Assembly (NCBI RefSeq): GCF_029590555.1
Contig: NZ_CP081001.1
Location: 2,604,001-2,668,000, forward strand
Reading direction: 5' to 3'
Length of the DNA: 64,000 nt
Source of the DNA: Sphingobium sp. V4
GTDB taxonomy: Bacteria; Pseudomonadota; Alphaproteobacteria; Sphingomonadales; Sphingomonadaceae
Made by a program: the position numbers and the translations under genes. Numbering within the stretch: position 1 is the first letter of the stretch; each line of letters opens with the position of its first letter. The notes beneath the pieces were generated by a model, which saw only the letters and a program-made list of their open reading frames with translations, was not told the DNA's origin and made no database searches. This document shows, piece by piece, positions 35,879 to 43,834 of this stretch.

Positions 35879-37213
35879 ATGCCCCGCCGCCCTGCCCCCC
35901 GTTCCGCCGCGCCCCGCGCCGACGATGTCCCCGGCTTTCCCGCGCGCCGCGCCGCTTTGCGGCTGCTGGACGCGGTGCTGCGCCGGGGCGATCCGCTGGA
36001 GCTGGCGCTGCATGGCGCCGCGCAGGGGCTGCCGCCCGCCGACCGCGCGCTGGTTCACGCGATCGCCGCCGAGGTGCTGCGGCACCTGCCCGATCTCGAC
36101 GCGCTGATCGACGGCGCGACGAAGCAGGTGCTGCCCGACGATGCCAAGGCGCGGATGGTGCTGCGCATCGCGCTCGCGCAGGTGCTGCGGATGGACACCC
36201 CGCCCCATGCCGCGATCGCCACTGCCCTGCCCCTGGTCGATGGCGGCCCGCGCAAGCTGGTCCATGGCGTGTTCGGCACGGTGACGCGCAGTGCGCCCGC
36301 CCTCCCCGATCCGCCGACCCTGCCCGCACCGGTCGCCGAGCGCTGGGCGCGCCAATGGGGCGAGGCGATGCCGCAAGCGGCGGCGCGCGCCTACGCCGTG
36401 CGCCCGCCGGTCGACGTCAGCCTGCGCGATGCGAATGCGACAGCGACATGGACAGATGAACTGGGTGGCGCCTCCTTCGCGCCCGGCCATGTGCGCCTGC
36501 CAGCCAATCCCGATCAGGGCGGCGCGGCCATCCCAGACCTGCCGGGCTTCGCCGAGGGCGCCTGGTGGGTGCAGGACATCGCCGCCGCCTGCGCCGCGCG
36601 CCTGCTGGGACCGGGCACCGGCGAAGATGGGCCGCGCCATGTGCTCGACCTGTGCGCCGCGCCCGGCGGCAAGACGATGCAGCTCGCCGCCGCAGGCTGG
36701 CGCGTTACCGCCGTCGACCAGTCGAAGAAAAGGCTGGAGCGGCTGGCCGAGAATCTCGCCCGCACCGGCCTGTCCGCCGACATCGTGCAGGCCGACCTGC
36801 GGCAGTGGCAACCCGACGCACCGGTGGACGCCATCCTGCTCGATGCGCCCTGTTCGGCGACCGGCATCTATCGCCGCCATCCCGACGTGCTGCACCGCAT
36901 CGGTCCGCGCCAGATCGCGGAACTGGCGGAATTGCAGGGTGAGCTGCTTGCCCGCGCCGCGGCGTGGGTCAAGCCGGGCGGGCGCATCGTCTACGCCACC
37001 TGCTCGCTCGAACCCGCGGAGGGCGAGGAACAGGTCGAACGCTTCCTGGCCGCCCATCCCGATTTCACGCTGCTGCCGGCCGAAGCGGGCGAACTGCCCA
37101 CAGGCATGGCGCCGACGCCGCAGGGCTGGCTGCGCAGCCTGCCCGACATGCTGGACGCCCAGGGCGGCGTCGACGGATTCTTCGTCGCGCGACTTGCAAA
37201 GCGGGCCAACTAA
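35879..37213 (+). CDS. rsmB: RsmB/NOP-family 16S rRNA m5C methyltransferase
   Basis: RsmB methylates C967 of 16S rRNA (E. coli numbering) with S-adenosylmethionine. The 444-aa protein has an N-terminal NusB-like RNA-binding region (about 20-150: AALRLLDAVLRRG, ADRALVHAIAAEVLR). The Rossmann methyltransferase domain has LDLCAAPGGKTMQLA (SAM site), the general Cys in DAPCSATG and the catalytic Cys in YATCSLEPAEGEEQ. These two cysteines are the NOP2/RsmB signature. Fits RsmB better than RsmF by its NusB-like N-terminus. Confidence 0.92.
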   Translation: MPRRPAPRSAAPRADDVPGFPARRAALRLLDAVLRRGDPLELALHGAAQGLPPADRALVHAIAAEVLRHLPDLDALIDGATKQVLPDDAKARMVLRIALAQVLRMDTPPHAAIATALPLVDGGPRKLVHGVFGTVTRSAPALPDPPTLPAPVAERWARQWGEAMPQAAARAYAVRPPVDVSLRDANATATWTDELGGASFAPGHVRLPANPDQGGAAIPDLPGFAEGAWWVQDIAAACAARLLGPGTGEDGPRHVLDLCAAPGGKTMQLAAAGWRVTAVDQSKKRLERLAENLARTGLSADIVQADLRQWQPDAPVDAILLDAPCSATGIYRRHPDVLHRIGPRQIAELAELQGELLARAAAWVKPGGRIVYATCSLEPAEGEEQVERFLAAHPDFTLLPAEAGELPTGMAPTPQGWLRSLPDMLDAQGGVDGFFVARLAKRAN

Positions 37214-37267
37214 GCCTTAACCATAAGGGCTCAGAATGGATCGTCCGTTTCACAAGGTGCGCCGCCC

Positions 37268-37759
37268 ATGCGTCCGACCGAGCCATTGCCGCTGAACCAT
37301 AGCTGGCCGCTCTATGCGCTGCGCGACCATCTGTCGCCGGTGCTTCTCGATCCGACCATCGCCCGCAACGATATCGCGCTGGCCGAACGGGGCCTAGGCC
37401 TCTGGTTCTGCGACCTCCAGGACAACCGTCTGAGCTGGACCGCCGGCGTCTACGACATATTCGGACTGGAGCGGGATCTGGACGTGCCCCGCCCGCTCGC
37501 CGTGTCGCTCTACGCTCCGGATTCGCGCGAGCCGATGGAGCGGCTGCGCGCCTATGCGATCCGCCACAAGCGCGGCTTCACCCTGGACGTGGACATCCAA
37601 CAGGCCGACGGCATGGGCGCCTGCGCGATGCGGCTGATCGCCGCGCCGGTGGTGGACCGCGAAGGGAGCGTGGTCGCGCTCCATGGCGTCAAGCAGTTGC
37701 TGCCCCAGGGCGCGGCATCCTCGCCCCGCCTGGACCCGACGATTTTCGTCATGCTTTGA
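37268..37759 (+). CDS. Stand-alone PAS domain protein
   Basis: The 163-aa protein contains one PAS fold, seen as LAERGLGLWFCDLQDNRLSW, then GVYDIFGLE, and the C-terminal beta-strand part MRLIAAPVVDREGSVVALHGV. There is no kinase, cyclase or HTH domain, so it must signal through a partner or act as a ligand sensor. Upstream, TTAACCAT at 37217-37224 resembles a CtrA half-site, which may be coincidental. The 90 bp after it hold the rpe promoter. Confidence 0.82.
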   Translation: MRPTEPLPLNHSWPLYALRDHLSPVLLDPTIARNDIALAERGLGLWFCDLQDNRLSWTAGVYDIFGLERDLDVPRPLAVSLYAPDSREPMERLRAYAIRHKRGFTLDVDIQQADGMGACAMRLIAAPVVDREGSVVALHGVKQLLPQGAASSPRLDPTIFVML

Positions 37760-37811
37760 AGGCGGTTGCGCGGGCGCTGGCGAACAATCGCGACTCGTCC
37801 CCAAATCCCCG

Positions 37812-37840
37812 TTGCCCTTGCCCCCGGTGGCGATTAAGGC
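37812..37840 (+). promoter_or_regulatory. Candidate short-leader promoter of rpe
   Basis: TTGCCC (37812-37817), a 17-bp spacer and TAAGGC (37835-37840) are followed by 9 bp and ATG 37850. Identical hexamers and spacings occur before hisG. Confidence 0.5.
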
Positions 37841-37849
37841 GAACGGTTA

Positions 37850-38512
37850 ATGACCCGTCCGATCCTCATCTCGCCCTCCATCCTCTCCGCCGACTTCGCC
37901 CGCCTGGGCGAGGAGGTACGCGCCATCGACGAAGCCGGCTGCGACTGGGTGCATATCGACGTCATGGACGGCCATTTCGTGCCCAACATCACGATCGGCC
38001 CGGCGGTGGTGAAGGCGCTGCGCCCGCATACGAAAAAGACCTTCGACGTCCATCTGATGATCTCGCCGGTCGATCAGTTTCTGGACGCCTTCGCGGCGGC
38101 CGGGTCCGACATCATCACCGTCCATCCGGAGGCGGGGCCGCATATTCACCGCACCGTCCAGCATATCAAGTCGCTGGGCGTGAAGGCGGGTGTGGTGCTC
38201 AACCCCGGCACACCGGCCAAGATGCTCGACTATCTGATGGATGATGTCGACCTGATCCTGGTGATGAGCGTCAACCCCGGATTCGGCGGCCAGAGCTTCA
38301 TCGAGAACCAGCTGCGCAAGATCGAGGCGATCCGCAAGATGATCGACAAGTCGGGCCGCGACATCCATTTGCAGGTGGATGGCGGCATCGACTTCACCAC
38401 CGCGCCCAGGGCGATCGAGGCCGGCGCCGACGTGCTGGTGGCCGGCACCGCCACCTTCCGCGGCGGCGCGCAAGCCTATGCCGACAATATCCGGAAGCTG
38501 CGGGGCGGGTGA
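37850..38512 (+). CDS. rpe: Ribulose-phosphate 3-epimerase Rpe
   Basis: Rpe interconverts ribulose 5-phosphate and xylulose 5-phosphate in the pentose phosphate pathway; ribulose 5-phosphate is also the RibB substrate. The 220-aa TIM barrel shows [17 protein letters not shown], the metal-binding [38 protein letters not shown] and the C-terminal QVDGGI and [10 protein letters not shown] segments. Its TGA overlaps the GTG start of the following heparinase-like gene by 4 bp. Confidence 0.97.
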   Translation: MTRPILISPSILSADFARLGEEVRAIDEAGCDWVHIDVMDGHFVPNITIGPAVVKALRPHTKKTFDVHLMISPVDQFLDAFAAAGSDIITVHPEAGPHIHRTVQHIKSLGVKAGVVLNPGTPAKMLDYLMDDVDLILVMSVNPGFGGQSFIENQLRKIEAIRKMIDKSGRDIHLQVDGGIDFTTAPRAIEAGADVLVAGTATFRGGAQAYADNIRKLRGG

Positions 38513-40278
38513 GCGAGCCCCGGCGCATCTCGGCCCGTTCCCGGCCCGAAGCGCCGTCCGCCGATGCCGGCGCCGACGGCATCGAGCAGGGCAAGCGCCT
38601 GATCCGCGTCGCGGATGACAAGGGGCTGTCCCTGGCCCAGCGGATCGCCAATCATTTCTACCTGCTGAGCTGGAAGACGCCGATCCACGGCCGCAAGCTC
38701 AAGGGCAAATATCCGCTCAAATTGCTCGCCGTGCCCGATGACGAGGTTCCGGGGGATGGACGCGCCGGGGCGGCGATCCGGGCCGGCTATTTCCTGTTCC
38801 GGGGGCAGAAGCAGCCGATCGCCACGCTCGACTTCGCCCGGCTTTCGGCCAGCCCCGCCTTTGCCGACTATCTGCACGGCTTCCGCTGGCTGCGCGATCT
38901 CGCCGGCAGCGCGTCGCGGGAGCAGGGCGCCCCGATCGCCGAGGCGGTGATGCGCAAATGGCTGGACGCCCATGCCGAAACCCCGAGCGAACCGGCCTGG
39001 CGCGCCGACAATGCCGGCTGGCGCCTGCTCTTCTGGACCGCCCACGCGCCGCTGATTCTTTCCTCCAGCGACCTCGTCTACCGATCGCTGGTGCTCAACT
39101 GCATCGCGCGCACCGCCCGCCATCTCGACCGGAGCGCCGACAAGGCGCCGATGGGCCTGCCGCGCCTTGTCGCCTGGAGCGCGATCCTGGCCGCCGCGCT
39201 GCTGATCCCCGGCGGGGAAGCGCGACGGATCTTTGGCGAAGCGGGCCTCAAGCGCGCGATCGAGAGCAGCTTCCATCCCGATGGCGGCATCGTCTCGCGA
39301 TCCCCGCTGGCGCAGCTGGAGGCGATCATGGCGCTGGCCATGCTGCGCGCCGTCTATGACGTGCGGCGGGAAAAGGCGCCCGCCTGCCTGACCGACGCCC
39401 TTACCCGCGCAGTGCCCGCGCTGCTGGCCCTCACCCATGGCGATGGCGGGCTGGGCAACTGGCAGGGCGCGGGCGCGATCGCGCCGCAGACGGTCGAGGC
39501 GGTGGTGCAGGCCAGCCGGGTGCGCGCCCGGCCGCTGCGTCAGGCCCGCGACTGGGGCTATCAGCGGATCGCCGCCGGCACGACCGTGATCCAGATCGAC
39601 GGCGCCCCGCCGCCGGTCGCGCGCCTCGCCGAAGCGGGCTGCGCCTCCACCGGCGCGATTGAGATCAGCGACGGGCCGGCGCGCCTGATCGTCAATTGCG
39701 GCGGTGCCGGGCTGGAAGGCGCGTGGATTCCCCGCGACCTGGCGCAGGGGCTGCGCACCACCGCGGCGCACAGCACGCTCGTCCTCAAGGACAGCAATTC
39801 CACCGCCCTGCTGCCCGACGGCACGCTGGGCAAGGGCGTGACCGAGGTCGAGCTAAACCGGCAGGAACTGGACAATGGCAGCCGGCTGGACCTCTCCCAT
39901 GACGGTTATGTCCGCCGACTGGGCTATATCCATCGCCGCCTGCTGTTGCTGAGCGGCGACGGCAAGGAAATCCGGGGCGAAGACATGCTGACCCCGGCCG
40001 AGCGACGGCGCAGGCCCGGCAAGCAGCCGGTGGAACTGCGCTTCCACCTCGCGCCCGGGGTGGAGCCGACGCTGACGGCGGACAATCAGGGCGCCCTGCT
40101 CCGCCTCGATCTCGGCGCGCCCTGGCAGTTCCGCACCGGGACGGGCCTGCTCAGCGTCGAGGAAAGCCTCTGGGTCGATGGCGATGGCCGTCCCCATACC
40201 ACCCGGCAGCTGGTCGTGACCAGCGAGGCGCTGCCCGGCGGCTCCAGCATCGGCTGGCTGCTCAAGCGGATGGCGTGA
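38509..40278 (+). CDS. Heparinase II/III-family protein, no signal peptide
   Basis: The 589-aa product has a helical (alpha/alpha) N-terminal half with [12 protein letters not shown] and W-rich helices, and a C-terminal beta-sheet half with [28 protein letters not shown] and the [19 protein letters not shown] block typical of heparinase II/III. Such proteins are polysaccharide lyases or envelope polymer enzymes. No signal peptide or membrane anchor is visible, unusual for a lyase acting outside the cell. The GTG start overlaps the rpe stop. In sphingomonads such genes can accompany rpe and rsmB, which I infer only from this layout. The substrate is unknown. Confidence 0.85.
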   Translation: MSEPRRISARSRPEAPSADAGADGIEQGKRLIRVADDKGLSLAQRIANHFYLLSWKTPIHGRKLKGKYPLKLLAVPDDEVPGDGRAGAAIRAGYFLFRGQKQPIATLDFARLSASPAFADYLHGFRWLRDLAGSASREQGAPIAEAVMRKWLDAHAETPSEPAWRADNAGWRLLFWTAHAPLILSSSDLVYRSLVLNCIARTARHLDRSADKAPMGLPRLVAWSAILAAALLIPGGEARRIFGEAGLKRAIESSFHPDGGIVSRSPLAQLEAIMALAMLRAVYDVRREKAPACLTDALTRAVPALLALTHGDGGLGNWQGAGAIAPQTVEAVVQASRVRARPLRQARDWGYQRIAAGTTVIQIDGAPPPVARLAEAGCASTGAIEISDGPARLIVNCGGAGLEGAWIPRDLAQGLRTTAAHSTLVLKDSNSTALLPDGTLGKGVTEVELNRQELDNGSRLDLSHDGYVRRLGYIHRRLLLLSGDGKEIRGEDMLTPAERRRRPGKQPVELRFHLAPGVEPTLTADNQGALLRLDLGAPWQFRTGTGLLSVEESLWVDGDGRPHTTRQLVVTSEALPGGSSIGWLLKRMA

Positions 40279-40300
40279 AGAGGGGCATCAGGCCGCCCGA

Positions 40301-40690
40301 TCAGCCGCACAGATAGTCGCCGCTCTCGATCCGCGCCAGCCCGGCCGGATCGCGCGCATAGACATAGACCCAGGCCTCGACTGGCCCCGTCGGCCCCTCG
40401 ACCACCATCCGCGCGCGCCGATATTCGTGCGGCGCGGGGGACAGCGGATCGCATTCCTCATAGCGATCCAGCCAGGCGAGGGTGGCATCGGCATCCTCCA
40501 GCGCCAACAGGTCGCCCGCCACCGGCCCGCCCGCGCCCGGCACGAAGCCCGGATAATCGGCGACCCGGTATAGCGCCCCGCCGATGCTGGCAGGCCCGAC
40601 AAGCCGCGCCTCCGCCCATAGCCGCCGCGCCATCTGCCCGTCGAACCCGGCGCGAAGCGTCCCATAGACGAAGAGAAGGGGAGCACTCAT
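40301..40690 (-). CDS. Gamma-glutamylcyclotransferase-like (AIG2/GGCT) protein
   Basis: The 129-aa product has the family N-terminus LLFVYGTLRAGFDGQMARRL (YGTLR binds the gamma-glutamyl group). It also has GALYRVADYPGFVPG, the catalytic acid in LDRYEECDPL and WVYVYARD. The family covers gamma-glutamylamine cyclotransferases and ChaC-unrelated hydrolases; the substrate is open. ATG 40690 has GGAGG 4-5 bp upstream. It converges on the heparinase-like gene (22 bp) and diverges from the psp-type locus. Confidence 0.88.
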   Translation of the reverse strand: MSAPLLFVYGTLRAGFDGQMARRLWAEARLVGPASIGGALYRVADYPGFVPGAGGPVAGDLLALEDADATLAWLDRYEECDPLSPAPHEYRRARMVVEGPTGPVEAWVYVYARDPAGLARIESGDYLCG

Positions 40691-40807
40691 GAAACCTCCG
40701 GAATTTTTCGCCACATTGCGGCAATTTTCCCCAAAAGGCAGAATTTTTTACACACGTTCAATTGGACTGGATCGAGGAAATGCGCGCAATTCCGCCAGAA
40801 ACCGAAA

Positions 40808-40824
40808 TTGGCACGCTCCCTGCA
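40808..40824 (+). promoter_or_regulatory. Candidate sigma-54 promoter of the psp-type locus
   Basis: TTGGCACGCTCCCTGCA: -24 GG at 40810-40811 and -12 GC at 40822-40823, 10 bp between. It differs from TTGGCACG-N4-TTGCA in one position (CTGC). It lies 56 bp before the first gene. Confidence 0.6.
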
Positions 40825-40879
40825 AAACTGCCGGCATCAAGGCCGGATGGTCCGGCCACTACATCAAGGAGTATCAGCC

Positions 40880-40984
40880 ATGTCCATCGCCAAGTTCCAG
40901 AACGCCGCCCTCGCCCTCGTCGGCGCCGTCATGCTCGCCAGCCTGTTCGTCGGCGCAGCCGTCCCGGTGGTGCCGATCGCCTGA
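40880..40984 (+). CDS. 34-aa hydrophobic peptide upstream of pspC
   Basis: A short frame encodes MSIAKFQNAALALVGAVMLA followed by SLFVGAAVPVVPIA, one membrane segment after a short polar start. AAGGAG is 8 nt before the ATG. The promoter at 40808-40824 and the position 48 bp before a PspC gene support expression. It is not PspB-like; no family recognised. Confidence 0.75.
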   Translation: MSIAKFQNAALALVGAVMLASLFVGAAVPVVPIA

Positions 40985-41032
40985 TCGGCTCCGCCTCCCC
41001 ATTCTAATATATCCAAGCAGAAGGCCAGACTC

Positions 41033-41218
41033 ATGAACAACAGCTTCACCCTCGACCGCCGCAACGGCAAGATCATGGGCGTGTGCGCGGGCATCGCCAA
41101 CCGCACCGGCATCGATGTCACATTGCTCCGCGTCGCGCTGGTTCTGCTGACGCTCTGCGCGCTGGGGCCGATTGGCGTCGTGGCCTATCTGCTCGCTGGC
41201 TGGCTGGCGGAGGGCTGA
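41033..41218 (+). CDS. pspC: PspC domain-containing membrane protein
   Basis: PspC senses envelope stress in the phage-shock response together with PspB and PspA in E. coli. The 61-aa product starts with a short cytoplasmic segment RRNGKIMGVCAGIANRTGID, followed by one hydrophobic helix (about 30-58); this is the minimal PspC domain. No pspA, pspB or pspF lies in the window. Upstream are a 34-aa hydrophobic peptide and a sigma-54-like promoter, as expected for a PspF-controlled operon. Confidence 0.9.
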   Translation: MNNSFTLDRRNGKIMGVCAGIANRTGIDVTLLRVALVLLTLCALGPIGVVAYLLAGWLAEG

Positions 41219-41265
41219 TGCCTTCCCGGCCCGCGGTCGTCCCCATTCAAAGTCGCTGCAAAGTA

Positions 41266-41302
41266 AAAAGGCCGCCCTGGTTCAACCCAGGAGCGGCCTT
41301 TT
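41266..41302 (+). terminator. Rho-independent terminator after pspC
   Basis: AAAAGGCCGC-CCTGG pairs with CCAGG-GCGGCCTTTT with one bulged base and a loop near 41281-41286. It ends in a T4 run, 47 bp past the pspC stop. Confidence 0.8.
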
Positions 41303-41345
41303 GGCATCCCGAACAGTCGGGATGAAGATCGCGGTCAGACCGCGA

Positions 41346-41429
41346 TCAGGCATAAAGCACCGAATAGAAAGTCAGCATCTGCACGCCGACCGCAACGGCC
41401 AGCACAGCGCCTTGAAAAGCCTGACGCAT
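41346..41429 (-). CDS. 27-aa hydrophobic peptide
   Basis: The reverse strand encodes MRQAFQGAVLAVAVGVQMLT followed by FYSVLYA and a stop. It has GGAG 7 nt before the ATG and one hydrophobic span. Upstream, ATTGTTACA (41440-41448) and TGTAACAAT form inverted arms about 50 bp apart. It is unrecognised; the ribosome site and the clean hydrophobic profile are the only support. Confidence 0.5.
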   Translation of the reverse strand: MRQAFQGAVLAVAVGVQMLTFYSVLYA

Positions 41430-41552
41430 ATTTTGCTCCATTGTTACAAGACTCGATCCCCCGTCCTGAGGGATGCGGGCCATTACGCCGGTCATATTCC
41501 TGTAACAATCGCAAAGGACGGCTTTCCGATTGCATCAAATGCAACAGCCCTG

Positions 41553-42293
41553 TTACCCCAAAGCCACCATCATCGCCTGGGCTGCGGCCGGATTGCGCGC
41601 CTTCGCGCCGCTGATGAAGAAGGTGAAGACGTCGCCCCGCTCCGCCTGCGCTTTCGCCCTGTCGGTCCAGCGGACAAGATCGTCGCGAGCATAGCCGGTC
41701 GGCTCGTCCTCGCTGGCACGCATCAACCGCATGTAGGAAAAACCGACATCATGGCCGGTGATCGCGGGATATTCGTCATGGTCGGCTAGGACCACCGCCG
41801 CCCCGGCCTCGCGCGCCAGTGAGAGAAAGGCCGGATCGTCGAAACTCTCGTGCCGCACCTCCAGCGCGTGGCGCAGCGGAACGCCCGCGACGCTGGCGGG
41901 CAGCAGTTTGAGGAAAGCGCCGAAATCGTCGGGATCGAACCGCTTGGTCGCCATGAACTGCCACAGGATCGGGCCCAGCCGATCGCCCAGTTCGGCGATG
42001 CCCTGCTCGACGAACCTGGCGATGGACTCGCCGGCTTCGGCAAGGACTTTCCGGTTGGTGCAATAGCGCGACGCCTTGACTGCGAACTGGAAGCCGTCGG
42101 GCACCGCACCAGCCCAGCCGGCGAAGGTCGCGGGCTTCTGGCTGCTATAATAGGTCGCATTGATCTCGGTCGCGGTCAGATGCTGCCCGACATAGGCCAG
42201 TTCGTCCTTCTGCCGCAGCCCCTGCGGATAGAAGCTGCCGCGCCATGGCTCATAGACCCAGCCGCCGATGCCTACCCTGATCCGTCCCGCCAT
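41553..42293 (-). CDS. DUF72 domain-containing protein
   Basis: The 246-aa TIM-barrel-like product belongs to the DUF72 (YecE) family. It opens RVGIGGWVYEPWRGSFYP and has EINATYYSSQKPATFAGW, LGPILWQFMATKRFD, LRHALEVRHESF and the C-terminal FTFFISGAKARNPAAAQAM. The family fold resembles sugar isomerases and its activity is not established. I use ATG 42293; the frame is open to 42377 but without a ribosome site. It diverges from the DUF2061 gene. Confidence 0.9.
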   Translation of the reverse strand: MAGRIRVGIGGWVYEPWRGSFYPQGLRQKDELAYVGQHLTATEINATYYSSQKPATFAGWAGAVPDGFQFAVKASRYCTNRKVLAEAGESIARFVEQGIAELGDRLGPILWQFMATKRFDPDDFGAFLKLLPASVAGVPLRHALEVRHESFDDPAFLSLAREAGAAVVLADHDEYPAITGHDVGFSYMRLMRASEDEPTGYARDDLVRWTDRAKAQAERGDVFTFFISGAKARNPAAAQAMMVALG

Positions 42294-42379
42294 CGCGCCG
42301 CTCCTCTGCCGCCTGTCCGGTCTGCCCACTTCTGATCGCGCCAGCCGATCAGAGCCAGCGGAAAAAGCGGGTGGCAATT

Positions 42380-42405
42380 ATTGCGAACGACTCTTATTTG
42401 CAAAT
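42380..42405. promoter_or_regulatory. Second Fur-like box, upstream of the DUF2061 gene
   Basis: TGCGAACGACTCTTAT (42382-42397), flanked by ATT and TTGCAAAT, shares TGCGAnnGACTnTnA with the box before feoA and sits 20 bp before the gene start. Confidence 0.45.
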
Positions 42406-42424
42406 CAACCAAGGAGACGCCACC

Positions 42425-42661
42425 ATGTCGCTCGACCTCATCAAGACCGGGACTTACCTGACCATCCACCTGACCGTCGGCTTCACCGTCGCCTATCTCA
42501 TGACGGGGTCGGTCGCGCTGGCGGGTGGCATCGCGCTGATCGAACCGGTGATCAACGCCGTCGCATTCTTCTTCCACGAACAGGCTTGGAAGAAGATCCA
42601 GGCCCGGCCTCCCCGCGGCAGCGGGCGGGATTGGCTGCGCGGTCAGGCCGCCTTCGCCTGA
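42425..42661 (+). CDS. DUF2061 membrane protein
   Basis: The 78-aa product has two membrane helices. The first starts about residue 8 (TYLTIHLTVGFTVAYLMTG), the second includes ALAGGIALIEPVINAVAFFFHEQAW, the characteristic DUF2061 pattern with the EP...FFxHE block. It ends in a short cytoplasmic tail. AAGGAG is 10 nt before ATG 42425. The function is unknown. It is convergent with the cyclophilin gene, separated by 6 bp. Confidence 0.88.
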   Translation: MSLDLIKTGTYLTIHLTVGFTVAYLMTGSVALAGGIALIEPVINAVAFFFHEQAWKKIQARPPRGSGRDWLRGQAAFA

Positions 42662-42667
42662 TATTGT

Positions 42668-43336
42668 CTATTTCGCTGTCTGCCGTTTCAGCCCGATCAG
42701 CCAGGGCTTGACGCCGCGCGTCGGCCGGGGCGTGCCATCCAGCCGGCGCGCGCGCAGGATCGCGATCGGCTTGACGATCATCTGCCCGCGCATCGGCCCC
42801 GACCCGCAACAAGTCGGAACGGCCAGTATCCGCCGCACCACGTCCATCCCGGCCACGACATGGCCGAAGGCGGCGTAGCCGATATAGTCGCCGCGCGCGT
42901 CCATGTTGGGCGTCGGGCCGATGGTGATGAAGAAATTGCCCATCGCCGAATTGGGCCGGTTGGGTCGCGCCATCGACAATGTGGCGTCGAGGTGGCGGAT
43001 GCCCGTGCGGGTCGTCGGCTCGTGCGGGATCGGCGGCAGCGACCGGCGCGCATCGGTATCGATCCCGCCCTGGATGAGACCATATTTCGGATCGCTCTTG
43101 CGCCGCGCTGCCCGATAGAAGGTGACGCCGTCGAACCGCCCGTCGTCGACATAGGCCAGGAAATTGGCCGAGGTGCGCGGCGCACGCTTCTGGTCCAGCG
43201 CGACGATGATCCTGCCCACCGATGTCTCGATCGCGACGCGGGTAAAGCCGGGCGTGGGCCGGTTGGCGGGCAGCGCCGCCGCGGAAACCGGCGTTAGGCC
43301 CAGCAGCAGGACGAACAGGCAGAACAGGCGATGCAT
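42668..43336 (-). CDS. Exported cyclophilin-type peptidyl-prolyl isomerase
   Basis: PpiA-type cyclophilins isomerise X-Pro bonds in the periplasm. The 222-aa protein has a signal peptide (about 1-21, ending SAAA), then the cyclophilin core: TSVGRIIVALDQKRAPRTSANFLAYVD, FDGVTFYRAAR, GIDTD, SMARPNRPNSAMGNFFITIG and AAFGHVVAGMDVV. The usual active-site Arg of FYR is present. ATG 43336 is used; the frame extends upstream without a ribosome site. Confidence 0.93.
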   Translation of the reverse strand: MHRLFCLFVLLLGLTPVSAAALPANRPTPGFTRVAIETSVGRIIVALDQKRAPRTSANFLAYVDDGRFDGVTFYRAARRKSDPKYGLIQGGIDTDARRSLPPIPHEPTTRTGIRHLDATLSMARPNRPNSAMGNFFITIGPTPNMDARGDYIGYAAFGHVVAGMDVVRRILAVPTCCGSGPMRGQMIVKPIAILRARRLDGTPRPTRGVKPWLIGLKRQTAK

Positions 43337-43429
43337 CGACGGACAGGCACTCGAAGCGGGCAAAAGGGAAGCCGCAGCCGTAGAGCCGCCGCAGGCGCCG
43401 CGCAACCGGCGCCACGCCCCCGCCCGGCG

Positions 43430-43729
43430 TCACCCGCCGTCGCGCGCCATCGCGTCCACGCGCGACCCTGTGACATGCCCCTCGGCCCAGCGTGCGGAAA
43501 TGGGCACCGGATCGAATATGTGCCGCCCCAGCGCAACCAGCCCGGCGCCCGCGCTCAGACACAGGAAGCCGAACGCCGCGAGCAGATATTCGACCGGCGT
43601 CGCGCCATGCCGATGCGGCATCGGAACCAGCCTGCATAGAAGATGCACTGCGACACCGCCGACGATGGCAAGCAGCAGCCCGCCCGTCCGCAGCCCCAGA
43701 TCCTGACCCCGCTTTCCGTGATTCGACAT
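43430..43729 (-). CDS. Hypothetical two-TM membrane protein downstream of kdpE
   Basis: The 99-aa product has two hydrophobic segments (about residues 14-34 and 43-63), a His-rich short loop (PMPHRHGATP) between, and a polar C-terminus. GGGAGAG lies 4-5 bp before ATG 43729. It follows kdpE in the same direction after 105 bp and may be transcribed from kdp, but no link is demonstrated. No family recognised. Confidence 0.65.
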   Translation of the reverse strand: MSNHGKRGQDLGLRTGGLLLAIVGGVAVHLLCRLVPMPHRHGATPVEYLLAAFGFLCLSAGAGLVALGRHIFDPVPISARWAEGHVTGSRVDAMARDGG

Positions 43730-43834
43730 GCCGCTCTCCCTTGGTAGCGGCCCTCCATCTATCCAGCGGCGCATAGGGATTCGAGACGGGGCTAGCGCCC
43801 ATCCCATAGTGTTTTCATAGCGAAGGCCGGCGGA

